A stretch of 13,989 bases of DNA from JAFALX01 sp050734185 (lineage in GTDB: Bacteria; Chloroflexota; Dormibacteria; Aeolococcales; Aeolococcaceae). Each line of letters starts with the position of its first letter. The first letter of the stretch is position 1. The stretch covers positions 1 through 13,989 of the forward strand of contig JBOHUE010000068.1 in NCBI GenBank assembly GCA_050734185.1, read 5' to 3'. The notes below the pieces were generated by a model. It saw nothing but the letters and a program-made list of their open reading frames with translations. It was not told the DNA's origin and searched no databases. A program made the translations under genes and the position numbers. Of the stretch, positions 6,567 through 13,506 are shown piece after piece.

Positions 6567-7199
6567 ATCGCATTTCGAGAGCTCCGTATCAACGACCAGA
6601 TCCGCATCCCACAAGTCCGGCTGTTTGATGACACCACCGACGAGGCGTTCGGCATCGTTCCCATAGATCGAGCCCGAGCCCTGGCCGGAGAGCGGGAGCT
6701 GGACCTGGTCGAGGTCGCCCCCCAGGCGCAACCACCCGTGGCCCGTCTCATGGACTACGGGCGATACAAGTTCGAGGCACTCAAGAAGGAAAAGGAGAGC
6801 CGCCGCGAGCACAACGTCATCACCGTCAAGGAGATGAAGCTGCGGCCCAAGATCTCCGAGCATGACTTCCAGACGAAGTTCGGCTCGGTGCGGCACTTTC
6901 TCGAGGAAGGCGACAAGGTCAAGCTGACGATCATGTTCCGTGGGCGCGAGATGGTTCATCAGGAGTACGGGCGGCGGCTGCTCGATCGCATCGCCGACGA
7001 GCTGCAGGAGACGGCGATGATCGAGCGCAACGCGCTGGTCGAGGGTCGCAACATGACGATGATCCTGAGCCCGATGGCCAAGAAGCACCGACCCGAGACG
7101 AAGGACAACAACAAACGGCCGCAGCAGACCGCACCGGTCGAGGTGCCGCCGGCGACGACGACGGAGCAGCAGAGCGATGCCAAAGATCAGAACGCATAA
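6567..7199 (+). CDS. infC: Translation initiation factor IF-3, ATC start, 210 aa
   Basis: IF3 binds the 30S subunit, prevents premature 50S joining and checks the start codon. The N-domain opens with FRELRINDQIR, matching the family start, so the real start lies upstream of the first ATG at 6738 (which would delete 57 residues). The reading frame is open back to 6498 and has no ATG, GTG or TTG there. ATC at 6567 is preceded by AAGGAG (6552-6557) with a 9-nt gap. The linker and C-domain are intact (LMDYGRYKFEALKKEKESRR, VKEMKLRPKI, KLTIMFRGREM, GRNMTMILSPM). A low-complexity, Q/T/P-rich tail of about 35 residues follows. AUU, AUC or AUA starts are a known infC feature allowing self-repression by IF3. 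The 3' end overlaps rpmI by 23 nt. Confidence 0.93.
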   Translation: MAFRELRINDQIRIPQVRLFDDTTDEAFGIVPIDRARALAGERELDLVEVAPQAQPPVARLMDYGRYKFEALKKEKESRREHNVITVKEMKLRPKISEHDFQTKFGSVRHFLEEGDKVKLTIMFRGREMVHQEYGRRLLDRIADELQETAMIERNALVEGRNMTMILSPMAKKHRPETKDNNKRPQQTAPVEVPPATTTEQQSDAKDQNA

Positions 7200-7374
7200 G
7201 GGCACGAAGAAGCGGTTCCGCATCACCTCGACGGGGAAGGTGATGCGGCGCCACGCGATGCGCTCGCACCTGCTCGAGCACAAGAGCAGCAAGCGCAAGC
7301 GCGACTATCGGACGCAACACGAGGTGGCGCCGGCGGACCGTCATACGGTCATCCGGCTGGCCCCCTACCTGTAG
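7177..7374 (+). CDS. rpmI: Large-subunit ribosomal protein bL35, 65 aa
   Basis: This small basic 50S protein has the family N-terminus MPKIRTHKGTKKRFRIT, a typical RRHAMRSHLLEHKSSKRKR core, and the usual length of 65 residues. It begins inside the last 23 bases of infC in another frame; the MPK start is invariant in the family, so the overlap is real. GGAG near 7161 may serve as ribosome-binding site. Its TAG stop is part of the AGGAGG that serves rplT. Confidence 0.97.
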   Translation: MPKIRTHKGTKKRFRITSTGKVMRRHAMRSHLLEHKSSKRKRDYRTQHEVAPADRHTVIRLAPYL

Positions 7375-7386
7375 GAGGGCGGTGTC

Positions 7387-7749
7387 ATGGCGAGGGTGAA
7401 GCGCGGAGTGACCGCGCGGGCACGCCACAAGAAGGTGCTCGAGCTCGCGGAGGGGATGCAGGGCACGCGGCGCCGACTGCACAAGAACGCCAACGAGGCG
7501 GTGATGCACTCGCTGGCCTACGCGTACCGTGATCGCAAGAAGCGCAAGGGCGACATGCGCATGCTCTGGATCGCGCGCATCAATGCCGCGGCGCGGCAGC
7601 ACGGGCTTGCGTACAACCAGTTCATGCACGGCCTCAAGAACGCAGGCGTCGACGTGAATCGCAAGATCCTCGCCGACCTCGCGGTGACGGACGGGGCATC
7701 GTTCGGCCGGTTGGTGGAGGTGGCCCGAGGGGCGCTGCCGGGCGCGTGA
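7387..7749 (+). CDS. rplT: Large-subunit ribosomal protein bL20, 120 aa
   Basis: bL20 is an early-assembly 23S rRNA-binding protein of the 50S subunit and, in several bacteria, the autogenous repressor of this operon. The N-terminus MARVKRGVTARARHKKVLELA is followed by a long basic helix with RRRLHKNANEAVMHSLAYAYRDRK and a globular C-domain (LWIARINAAARQHGLAYNQF), all family hallmarks. Length is normal. A strong AGGAGG (7373-7378) lies 8 nt before the ATG. The stop overlaps the pheS GTG. The attenuator ahead of infC is a plausible target for feedback by this protein. Confidence 0.97.
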   Translation: MARVKRGVTARARHKKVLELAEGMQGTRRRLHKNANEAVMHSLAYAYRDRKKRKGDMRMLWIARINAAARQHGLAYNQFMHGLKNAGVDVNRKILADLAVTDGASFGRLVEVARGALPGA

Positions 7750-8777
7750 GCGATACGACCGGGGAGGGGAAGGCGGACGTCCACTCCGTGGCGGCGGCTG
7801 CGCTCGACGGAGTGCGCACCAGCGAAACTGTGGCGCAGCTGGACGACGTGCGCGTCCGCTACCTGGGACGCAACGGCGAGCTGAACGCGTTCATGCGCGG
7901 CATCGGCGCGCTCACCGATCCCGAGGCGAAGCGTCAGATGGGCCAGACGGTGCAGGCGCTCGTCGAGCGTGTCCGCGACGCGGCGGAGGAGCGCCGGCTC
8001 CAGCTGGAATCGACAGGCGTCGTCATCGCGCCGCTCGACCTGACCCGGCCGGCGCCGGCGCTGCGGCGCGGCCGCGCCCACCCGGTGACGATCGCCATTG
8101 CAGAGATTCGCCGCATCTTCGCGTACCTCGGCTATGAGTCGATCAGCGGCCCGGAGGTGGAGTACGACCGCTACAACTTCACGCTCGTCAACCAGCCGCC
8201 CGGTCATCCGGCGCGCGACTCACACGACACGTTCTACATCGACGATTCGCGGCTGCTGCGCACGCACACCTCCCCGGTGCAGATCCGCAGCATGGTGCAG
8301 CGCGGCGCGCCGCAGCGCGTCATCGTGCCGGGCAAGGTGTTCCGGCGCGATTACGACGCGACGCACCTGCCGATGTTTCATCAGGTGGAGGGTCTGTGCA
8401 TCGACGAGGGCATCGCGGTGTCGGACCTCAAGGGCACGCTCGAGTTCTTCGCGCGCTCGTTCTTCGGTCCCGATGCGCGAGTACGCTGGCGCCCGCATCA
8501 CTTCCCGTTCACCGAGCCCTCGCTGGAGATGGAGCTCGCCTGCGTGGTGTGCGGCGGCAGCGGGTGCACCGTGTGCGGGCGCACCGGCTGGCTCGAGCTG
8601 CTCGGATGCGGCATGGTGCATCCGACGGTGCTGCGCAACGGCGGCATCGACGCTGACAAATACTCAGGGTTCGCCTTCGGCATGGGGCCCGAGCGCGCGG
8701 CGATGCTCGCCTACGGCATTCCCGACATCCGGCTGATGTACGAGAACGACGTGCGCTTTCTCGAGCCCGCGACATGA
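7746..8777 (+). CDS. pheS: Phenylalanyl-tRNA synthetase alpha subunit, 343 aa
   Basis: This is the catalytic subunit of the (alpha-beta)2 enzyme that charges tRNA-Phe. An N-terminal helical tRNA-binding region (about 1-100, with VRYLGRNGEL) precedes the class II core. Motif 1 lies around HPVTIAIAEIRRIFAYLGY, motif 2 is FRRDYDATHLPMFHQVEGL, and motif 3 is FAFGMGPERAAMLAYGIPD. A CVVCGGSGCTVCGRTGW segment with four cysteines precedes LGCGMVHP, a form seen in many bacterial PheS. The GTG start overlaps the rplT stop (GTGA), and the stop overlaps the pheT start (ATGA), so the three genes are probably translationally coupled. Length is normal. Confidence 0.97.
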   Translation: MSDTTGEGKADVHSVAAAALDGVRTSETVAQLDDVRVRYLGRNGELNAFMRGIGALTDPEAKRQMGQTVQALVERVRDAAEERRLQLESTGVVIAPLDLTRPAPALRRGRAHPVTIAIAEIRRIFAYLGYESISGPEVEYDRYNFTLVNQPPGHPARDSHDTFYIDDSRLLRTHTSPVQIRSMVQRGAPQRVIVPGKVFRRDYDATHLPMFHQVEGLCIDEGIAVSDLKGTLEFFARSFFGPDARVRWRPHHFPFTEPSLEMELACVVCGGSGCTVCGRTGWLELLGCGMVHPTVLRNGGIDADKYSGFAFGMGPERAAMLAYGIPDIRLMYENDVRFLEPAT

Positions 8778-11263
8778 AGACGTCGCTGCGCTGGCTGCGC
8801 GACTACGCACCGCTCGATGCGCCCGTCGATCATCTGGTTGAGACACTCGTGGAGACGGGCACCGAGGTGGGTGCGGTCGACGACGTCGCGGCGGGAATCG
8901 TCGTTGCGCGGGTGCGCGAGCTCGAGCCTGTTCCCGGCTCCACGCACGGGTTGCAGCTGGCCACACTCGACCTCGGCGCGGCACGCCCGCGATCGCTCGC
9001 AGAGCTCGGTATCGATGCCGAGTCGCTGCAGGTCGTCACCGGCGCTCCCAACGTGCGCACCGGTGACCTGGTGGCGTACGCGCCGCCGGGCACGCACCCG
9101 CCGGGCATGGACGAGCCCGTCACGGTGCGCACCGTTCGCAAGGTGCGCTCGCCGGGCGTCCTGCTGTCACCGGCGGAGATCGGCGTCGGCGACGATGAGT
9201 CGGGGCTGCTCATGCTGCAGCGCGGACAACCCGGCGAGAGCATGCGTGACGTGCTCGATCTCGACGTTGTGCTCGACGTCGAGGTCACGACCAACCGTCC
9301 CGACTGCCTGTGTCATGTGGGCATCGCGCGCGAGCTTGCCGCCGGCCTGGGCGAGCGCCTGACCGAACCGGACGCGACCATCCCCGACGAGGTGCTCTCC
9401 GCCGCGTCCTCGGAACCGCGTGCATCGGTGCATGTCGAGGATCCTGAGGGGTGTCCGCGATTCATGGCCGCGGTGATCGAAGGGGTTGTGGTCGGACCGT
9501 CGCCGGCATGGATTCAGGCGCGGTTGCGCGCCGTCGGGCTTCGACCCATCAACAACGTGGTCGACGTGACCAACTACATCACCCACGAGCTGGGCCAGCC
9601 ATTGCACGCGTTCGACCTCGACCGCCTGGCAGCGGCCGGCGGCGACCGCCGAGCGGACGTGCGCATCCGCCGCGCACGTGCCGGCGAGCGGCTCACGGCG
9701 CTTGACGGCGTCGAGCGCTATCTGGACGAGAGCGACCTCGTCGTGTGCGCGGGCGACACGCCGGCCAGCCTCGCCGGGGTGATGGGCGGGCTCGCCACAG
9801 CGGTCACAGACACGACGAGAAATGTGCTGCTGGAGGCCGCGAGCTGGGACGGCCCGAGCATCCGCGCAACGTCGCGCCGGCTCGGCATTCGCACCGACGC
9901 GTCGACGCTCTTCGAGAAGGGCCTGAGCGACACGCTGCCGCCGGTGGCCCTGGGACGCGCCGCGACCCTGATGGCACGCGCAGCGCAGGGCCGGGTGTTG
10001 CGCGGTGTGCTCGACGACTGGCAGCGGCCGTTGCCGGCGCCGGAGGTCATCGATGTGACCTCGCAGTACCTGAGCCGCGTGCTCGGGACTGCTGTCGACG
10101 CCAGCGACGCGGCCACCGTGCTGGCGCGGCTCGGGTTCACCGTCGAGCAGGATGGCGCCGCGCTGAGCGTCGTCCCGCCCGCCTTCCGACGCGACGTGAG
10201 CCTGCCCATCGACGTCGTCGAAGAGGTGGGGCGGATGATCGGGTACGGCCGCGTGCCCAGCACGGTCCCCGGGCGTCGGGCCGAATCCGTCGGCACTGCC
10301 CCGGTGCCGGCGATCGAGGAGCGCGTGCGCGAGGTCTGCCTCGGCGCGGGGTTCGACGAGGCGATCACCTTCTCGTTCGTCGCCGCGGCTCAGCCGGGCC
10401 GGCTGCCGGGGCTCGGTGGCGACCGGACGCCGATCGGGCTTCGCAATCCGCTCACCGACGACTGGCGGGTGATGCGGACCAGCCAGCTCCCGGGGTTGTG
10501 CGCGGCGCTCGCGCTGAACCAGAGCCGCGGCGTCAACGGTGTGCGGCTGTTCGAGCTCGGCCGCGTCTTCTGGGAGGGCGAGCGCACCGACGCGCCGGTG
10601 GGCGCGACGCCGGACGGTGCCGATGCGGCGCTGAAGCCGCTGCCACTGGAGCCGCTGCTGCTGACGCTGGTGAGCCACAGCGTGGGCGACGACGCCGACG
10701 CCGCGACCGGCCTGCGCTCACTGCAGTCCGTGCTCGGGTGGATCGTTCGCGACGCCGCCGGTCTGTCGCTGGAGACGGTGCCCGCCGCGGTGGCGGGGAT
10801 GCAGGCCGGACGATCCGGCGACCTGTCCGCGAATGGCGAACGCGTCGGCGTGATCGGCGAGCTCGCCCCCGCCACGGTGGCGCTGCTCGGCCTGCGCGGA
10901 CGCGCGCTCGTCGCCGAGCTGCGGCTCGACTCGATCGTGCCCGACCCACCACGACAGCTTCGCTTCCGTTCGCCGCCGCGCTTCCCCGCGGTGACGCAGG
11001 ACCTCGCCGTCATCGTGCCCGCGGCACGCACCGCCGGCGCCGCCGTGGCCGCCATCCGGCGCGCGGGGGGCACGCTGCTCGAGGCGGTGGACTTGTACGA
11101 CGAGTACCACGGCGAGCGCGTTGCAGAGGGAAGCAAGGGCTGGACGTTCGCGCTGACGTATCGCGCGCCCGACCGCACGCTCACCGGCGAGGAGGCGCAG
11201 CAGGTGCAGGACGCAATCGCTGCCGCGCTGCGCGACGAGCTCGACGCGGAGCTGCGACGCTAG
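8774..11263 (+). CDS. pheT: Phenylalanyl-tRNA synthetase beta subunit, 829 aa
   Basis: This is the structural, tRNA-binding and editing subunit of PheRS. Domains in order: the N-terminal MKTSLRWLRDYAPLD; an EMAP/OB-fold tRNA-binding domain (about 40-150, with VVTGAPNVRTGDLVAYAPPG); the B3/B4 editing region (about 210-390, with GLRPINNVVDVTNYITHELGQPLHAFD); B5 (about 400-480, ending FRRDVSLPIDVVEEVGRMIGYGRVP); a catalytic-like core (about 490-690, with RNPLTDDWRVMRTSQLPGL); and a C-terminal FDX-ACB anticodon-binding domain (about 735-829, RFPAVTQDLAVIVP to DRTLTGEEAQQVQ). Length is in the family range. It overlaps pheS by 4 nt. Large antisense and alternate-frame ORFs across it are codon-composition shadows. 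Confidence 0.97.
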   Translation: MKTSLRWLRDYAPLDAPVDHLVETLVETGTEVGAVDDVAAGIVVARVRELEPVPGSTHGLQLATLDLGAARPRSLAELGIDAESLQVVTGAPNVRTGDLVAYAPPGTHPPGMDEPVTVRTVRKVRSPGVLLSPAEIGVGDDESGLLMLQRGQPGESMRDVLDLDVVLDVEVTTNRPDCLCHVGIARELAAGLGERLTEPDATIPDEVLSAASSEPRASVHVEDPEGCPRFMAAVIEGVVVGPSPAWIQARLRAVGLRPINNVVDVTNYITHELGQPLHAFDLDRLAAAGGDRRADVRIRRARAGERLTALDGVERYLDESDLVVCAGDTPASLAGVMGGLATAVTDTTRNVLLEAASWDGPSIRATSRRLGIRTDASTLFEKGLSDTLPPVALGRAATLMARAAQGRVLRGVLDDWQRPLPAPEVIDVTSQYLSRVLGTAVDASDAATVLARLGFTVEQDGAALSVVPPAFRRDVSLPIDVVEEVGRMIGYGRVPSTVPGRRAESVGTAPVPAIEERVREVCLGAGFDEAITFSFVAAAQPGRLPGLGGDRTPIGLRNPLTDDWRVMRTSQLPGLCAALALNQSRGVNGVRLFELGRVFWEGERTDAPVGATPDGADAALKPLPLEPLLLTLVSHSVGDDADAATGLRSLQSVLGWIVRDAAGLSLETVPAAVAGMQAGRSGDLSANGERVGVIGELAPATVALLGLRGRALVAELRLDSIVPDPPRQLRFRSPPRFPAVTQDLAVIVPAARTAGAAVAAIRRAGGTLLEAVDLYDEYHGERVAEGSKGWTFALTYRAPDRTLTGEEAQQVQDAIAAALRDELDAELRR

Positions 11264-11277
11264 TCGAACCGGGGAAC

Positions 11278-11895
11278 CTGGACGCTCCGCTCGGCCGGGA
11301 GTGGTTCGCGCGGCCGACGTTGCTGGTCGCGCGCGAGCTGCTGGGATGCATCCTCGTGGTTGACGGCGGCACCGCACACGAGGTGTGCGCGCGCGTCGTC
11401 GAGACCGAGGCGTACCTCGGCACGTCGGACCCGGCGTCGCACGCGTACCGCGGCCCCACGCGGCGGGCGGCCATCATGTTCGGTCCCGCAGGGCACCTGT
11501 ACGTCTACCTCTCGTACGGGGTGCATCACTGCGCCAACCTCGTGACCGAGGCCGACGGGACCGCCGGCGCGGTGCTGCTGCGAGCAGCGTCGGTGATGGA
11601 CGGCGAGGCGACGGTGCGGCGCCGCCGCGGTCCGGCGCTCCCTGCGGACACATTGCTGCGCGGGCCCGGCAACCTGTGTCGCGGTCTCGGCCTCTCACTG
11701 CGGGACAACGGCACCGATGTGGGCGGTGCCACGGGGCGTGTCACGGTGTTGCCGCCGGCGGCGCGGGCTCCGGTCTGCGTCACCCGCAGGGTGGGCATCA
11801 CGGCCGCGGCCGACGCGCCGCTCCGATTTGCGTGGCGAGGCGACCCGGCGGTGTCGCGCCCCCTGCCCTGGAGGCAAGAAAAAGGGCCCGCCTGA
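11278..11895 (+). CDS. 3-methyladenine DNA glycosylase (AAG/Mpg family), 205 aa; start codon uncertain (CTG proposed)
   Basis: This enzyme removes alkylated purines such as 3-methyladenine to begin base excision repair. The family blocks are clear: LLVARELLGCILV, then VETEAYLG with the probable general base E44 (second E) and Y46, H55 eleven residues on, RAAIMFGPAGHLYVYLSYG, and the purine-pocket region GVHHCANLV. LLRGPGNLCRGLGL follows near the C-terminus. After the pheT stop (11261-11263) the frame has no ATG, GTG or TTG before TTG 11320, which lies inside the conserved N-terminal strand. CTG at 11278, with GGGG 3 nt upstream, gives the expected length; GTC 11263 and ACG 11257 are alternatives. 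The last codons (QEKGPA) and stop are part of a terminator hairpin. Confidence 0.88.
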   Translation: MDAPLGREWFARPTLLVARELLGCILVVDGGTAHEVCARVVETEAYLGTSDPASHAYRGPTRRAAIMFGPAGHLYVYLSYGVHHCANLVTEADGTAGAVLLRAASVMDGEATVRRRRGPALPADTLLRGPGNLCRGLGLSLRDNGTDVGGATGRVTVLPPAARAPVCVTRRVGITAAADAPLRFAWRGDPAVSRPLPWRQEKGPA

Positions 11896-11903
11896 GCGGG
11901 CCC
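11876..11903 (-). terminator. Intrinsic terminator of the minus-strand RNA; hairpin shared with the mpg 3' end
   Basis: GGGCCCGC (11884-11891) pairs with GCGGGCCC (11896-11903) around CTGA, a perfect 8-bp stem. Read on the minus strand it is followed by TTTTTCTT (11883 down to 11876), a textbook intrinsic terminator. Read on the plus strand it is followed by CTGCTGTTTC, a poor T-tract, so it could only weakly end the pheT-mpg transcript. The mpg stop codon is inside the loop. Confidence 0.8.
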
Positions 11904-12108
11904 CTGCTGTTTCGCCGTTGAATCGGCAGCCCGGTGGAAATTCCCGGACTTAGGATCCCGGCACCACCCGTGCCGGTGGGCGGTTTGCTCGCCCAACCCG
12001 CAGTTCAGCGGGCCGGGCCGTATCCCTCCGCGGTGCCGTGACGCAGTCGCTGCCAGACGGTACGCATGGTCGTGAAGCTACCTCCGTCTGAAACTGTTGG
12101 ATAGCAGC
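11877..12108 (-). ncRNA. Candidate structured non-coding RNA gene, about 230 nt, no recognised family
   Basis: The 309-bp gap between mpg and yebC holds what looks like an independent minus-strand RNA. It has a promoter (12143-12115) and a terminator (11903-11876). Just inside the terminator, CTGCT (11904-11908) and GTTTC (11909-11913) pair with AGCAG (12103-12107) and GAAAC (12090-12094). This makes a 10-bp closing helix with an 8-nt one-sided bulge. It encloses hairpins 11914-11927, 11931-11947, 11958-11976 (7 bp), 11977-11995 (6 bp), 11997-12012 (5 bp), 12043-12053 and 12054-12090 (7 bp, 23-nt loop). I see no tmRNA, RNase P, SRP or 6S hallmarks. It also contains a 20-codon ORF. No minus-strand gene follows the terminator, so it is not an obvious riboswitch. 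Confidence 0.6.
12005..12067 (-). CDS. Possible 20-aa peptide inside the structured RNA
   Basis: An ATG at 12067 on the minus strand opens a 20-codon frame (MRTVWQRLRHGTAEGYGPAR) ending in TGA at 12007-12005. GGAGG (12085-12081) lies 13 nt upstream, longer than ideal. The frame begins in the large loop of the 12054-12090 hairpin and ends in the loop of the 11997-12012 hairpin. It could make the RNA dual-function, or be chance. The third codon positions are mostly G or C, as in the neighbouring genes, but the frame is too short for that to count. Confidence 0.25.
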   Translation of the reverse strand: MRTVWQRLRHGTAEGYGPAR

Positions 12109-12114
12109 CCCTTA

Positions 12115-12143
12115 ACCATAGCGGTCGGCGCCGAAGCCTTCAA
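12115..12143 (-). promoter_or_regulatory. Promoter of the minus-strand structured RNA
   Basis: On the minus strand TTGAAG (12143-12138) and TATGGT (12120-12115) are separated by exactly 17 nt; each matches the sigma70 consensus at four of six positions. Transcription would begin near 12108 with GGGGCTGC, just upstream of the strand that forms the closing helix of the RNA. Confidence 0.5.
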
Positions 12144-12192
12144 GGCGCTCGCGCACCGGTCCGTGGCGGTGATCGTGCCGAGGGCTCGCGGG

Positions 12193-12198
12193 TAGACT
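12193..12198 (+). promoter_or_regulatory. -10 element (TAGACT) for yebC, probably leaderless
   Basis: TAGACT ends 6 nt before the yebC ATG at 12205. A weak -35, GTGATC (12169-12174), lies 18 nt upstream. There is no Shine-Dalgarno sequence, which fits a leaderless transcript as proposed for thrS. Confidence 0.45.
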
Positions 12199-12204
12199 GG
12201 CCCC

Positions 12205-12963
12205 ATGTCCGGGCATAGCAAGTGGGCGGGGATCAAGCACAAGAAGGCGATCGTTGACGCCCGAAAAGGCCAGGCGTTCACGAAGGTCAGCCGGGAGTTG
12301 CAGGTGGCCGCACGCGAGGGTGGGCCGGATCCGACCAGCAACTTTCGCCTCCGCCTCGCGGTCCAGAAGGCGCGCGAGGTCAACATGCCCGCGGACAAGA
12401 TCGAGGCGGCGATCCAGCGCGGCGCGGGCGGCAAGGACGGCGTCCAGCTCGAGGAGGTCCGCTACGAGGGCTACGGGCCCCACGGCGTCGCGATCATGGC
12501 CGACGCGCTGACGGACAATCGCAACCGCACGGTTGCCGCCATCCGCAACATCTTCACGCGCACCGGCGGCTCGCTCGGCGAGACCAACAGCGTCGGCTGG
12601 ATGTTCACCCAGCAGGGCGTCATCCGGTTCAATGCCAGGGATCGCGACCCCGAGGAGCTGGCGCTGGAGCTGCTCGACGTCCTCGACCTCGGTGACGACG
12701 GCGACGTCAGCGTCGACGGCGAAGAGATCCAGGTGACGATGGAGCCGGCGAAGTTCGAGGACACGAGGCGGACTCTCGAGGAGCGCGGCCTCACAATCGA
12801 CGATGCCGAGGTCACGATGAATCCCAGCAACAACGTGCAGCTCGACGCCAAGCAGGCGCCCGCGGTGTTGCGTCTGCTCGACGCCCTCGAGGAACAGGAC
12901 GACGTCCAACAGGTCTATGCAAACGTCGAAATACCGGACGAAGTGCTTGCCGCGGTCACGTGA
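12205..12963 (+). CDS. yebC: YebC/PmpR-family protein, 252 aa
   Basis: This cytoplasmic protein belongs to a widespread family described both as DNA-binding transcriptional regulators and, more recently, as ribosome-associated factors that help translate proline stretches. The N-terminus MSGHSKWAGIKHKKAIVDARKG is the family signature. Domain I carries LRLAVQKAREVNMPADKIEAAI, and GPHGVAIMADALTDNRNRTVAAIRNIF and GWMFTQQGVI identify the middle. The C-terminal domain, rich in acidic residues, is complete and the length is typical (about 240-250). It sits 48 nt upstream of ruvC, a common arrangement. The preferred start is ATG 12205, right behind a -10 element. Confidence 0.96.
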   Translation: MSGHSKWAGIKHKKAIVDARKGQAFTKVSRELQVAAREGGPDPTSNFRLRLAVQKAREVNMPADKIEAAIQRGAGGKDGVQLEEVRYEGYGPHGVAIMADALTDNRNRTVAAIRNIFTRTGGSLGETNSVGWMFTQQGVIRFNARDRDPEELALELLDVLDLGDDGDVSVDGEEIQVTMEPAKFEDTRRTLEERGLTIDDAEVTMNPSNNVQLDAKQAPAVLRLLDALEEQDDVQQVYANVEIPDEVLAAVT

Positions 12964-13011
12964 CCGGATAGGGCGCTCGCAGCTCTCGACGCCGCACGCG
13001 GCGGTTCGCTG

Positions 13012-13506
13012 ATGCGCGTGCTCGGCATCGACCCCGGTCTGGGTCGCACCGGGTATGCCGTGGTCGATGGTGGCGCGGGAAAGCTCCGCCTCATCGACGC
13101 GGGCCGCATCGACACCGAGGCGAACACCGACATCGGACTGCGGCTGCTGCAGCTGTCCGACGTGCTCGCGTCCCTCATCAACGTGCATGCACCTGAGGTG
13201 ACAGCACTCGAGCAGCTCTTCTTCTCGACCAACAAGCGCACCGCGATGCGCGTCGCTGAAGCGCGCGGCGTGATCATCCTCGTTGCAGCGCGAGCGGGCC
13301 TGCGCGTCGCCGAGTACACACCGACGCAGGTGAAGCAGGCGGTGTGCGGCCACGGCGGTGCGGGCAAACAGCAGGTGGCGCGCATGGTGCACGCGCTGCT
13401 GTCACTCGAGGAGAGCCGCGACGACGTTGCCGACGCCTGCGCCGTCGCCGTGTGCCATCACCATCGCGCTCGACTGGGCGCGGCGTTGCAGGCGGCCCGT
13501 CTGTGA
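13012..13506 (+). CDS. ruvC: Holliday junction resolvase RuvC, 164 aa
   Basis: RuvC is the dimeric endonuclease that cuts Holliday junctions during recombinational repair, working with RuvAB. The RNase H-like fold begins with MRVLGIDPGLGRTGYAVV. Likely metal-binding acidic residues are D7, E67 (TALEQLFF), D138 and D141 (RDDVADACAVAVCHHH). NKRTAMRVAEARGVI and YTPTQVKQAVCGHGGAGKQQV are diagnostic. Length is slightly short of E. coli (173) but complete. The stop overlaps the ruvA GTG start (GTGA), so the two genes are probably coupled. No strong ribosome-binding site is seen before the ATG. Confidence 0.97.
   Translation: MRVLGIDPGLGRTGYAVVDGGAGKLRLIDAGRIDTEANTDIGLRLLQLSDVLASLINVHAPEVTALEQLFFSTNKRTAMRVAEARGVIILVAARAGLRVAEYTPTQVKQAVCGHGGAGKQQVARMVHALLSLEESRDDVADACAVAVCHHHRARLGAALQAARL

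Noticed and set aside
6738..7199. infC starting at the first ATG
   Set aside because: It would delete most of the IF3 N-terminal domain, whose conserved sequence is present in frame upstream.
9167..10678. 503-codon antisense ORF across pheT
   Set aside because: Mirrors codon composition of the pheT gene in GC-rich DNA; shows no recognisable domain.
9745..11277. Long plus-strand frame running through pheT into mpg
   Set aside because: The part inside pheT is low-complexity, Arg/Ala/Gly-rich shadow sequence; only the part after about 11278 resembles a protein family.
11526..11996. 156-codon minus-strand ORF entering the structured RNA region
   Set aside because: It begins at TTG inside a hairpin, runs through the terminator and lies opposite conserved mpg sequence.
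11877..12108. tmRNA, 6S, RNase P or SRP RNA identity for the structured RNA
   Set aside because: The 5' GGGGCTG looks superficially like tmRNA, but there is no tRNA-like 3' end with CCA, no tag ORF, no GAGGAAAGTCC-type RNase P core, no SRP GGAAG loop, and no single long 6S-like hairpin.
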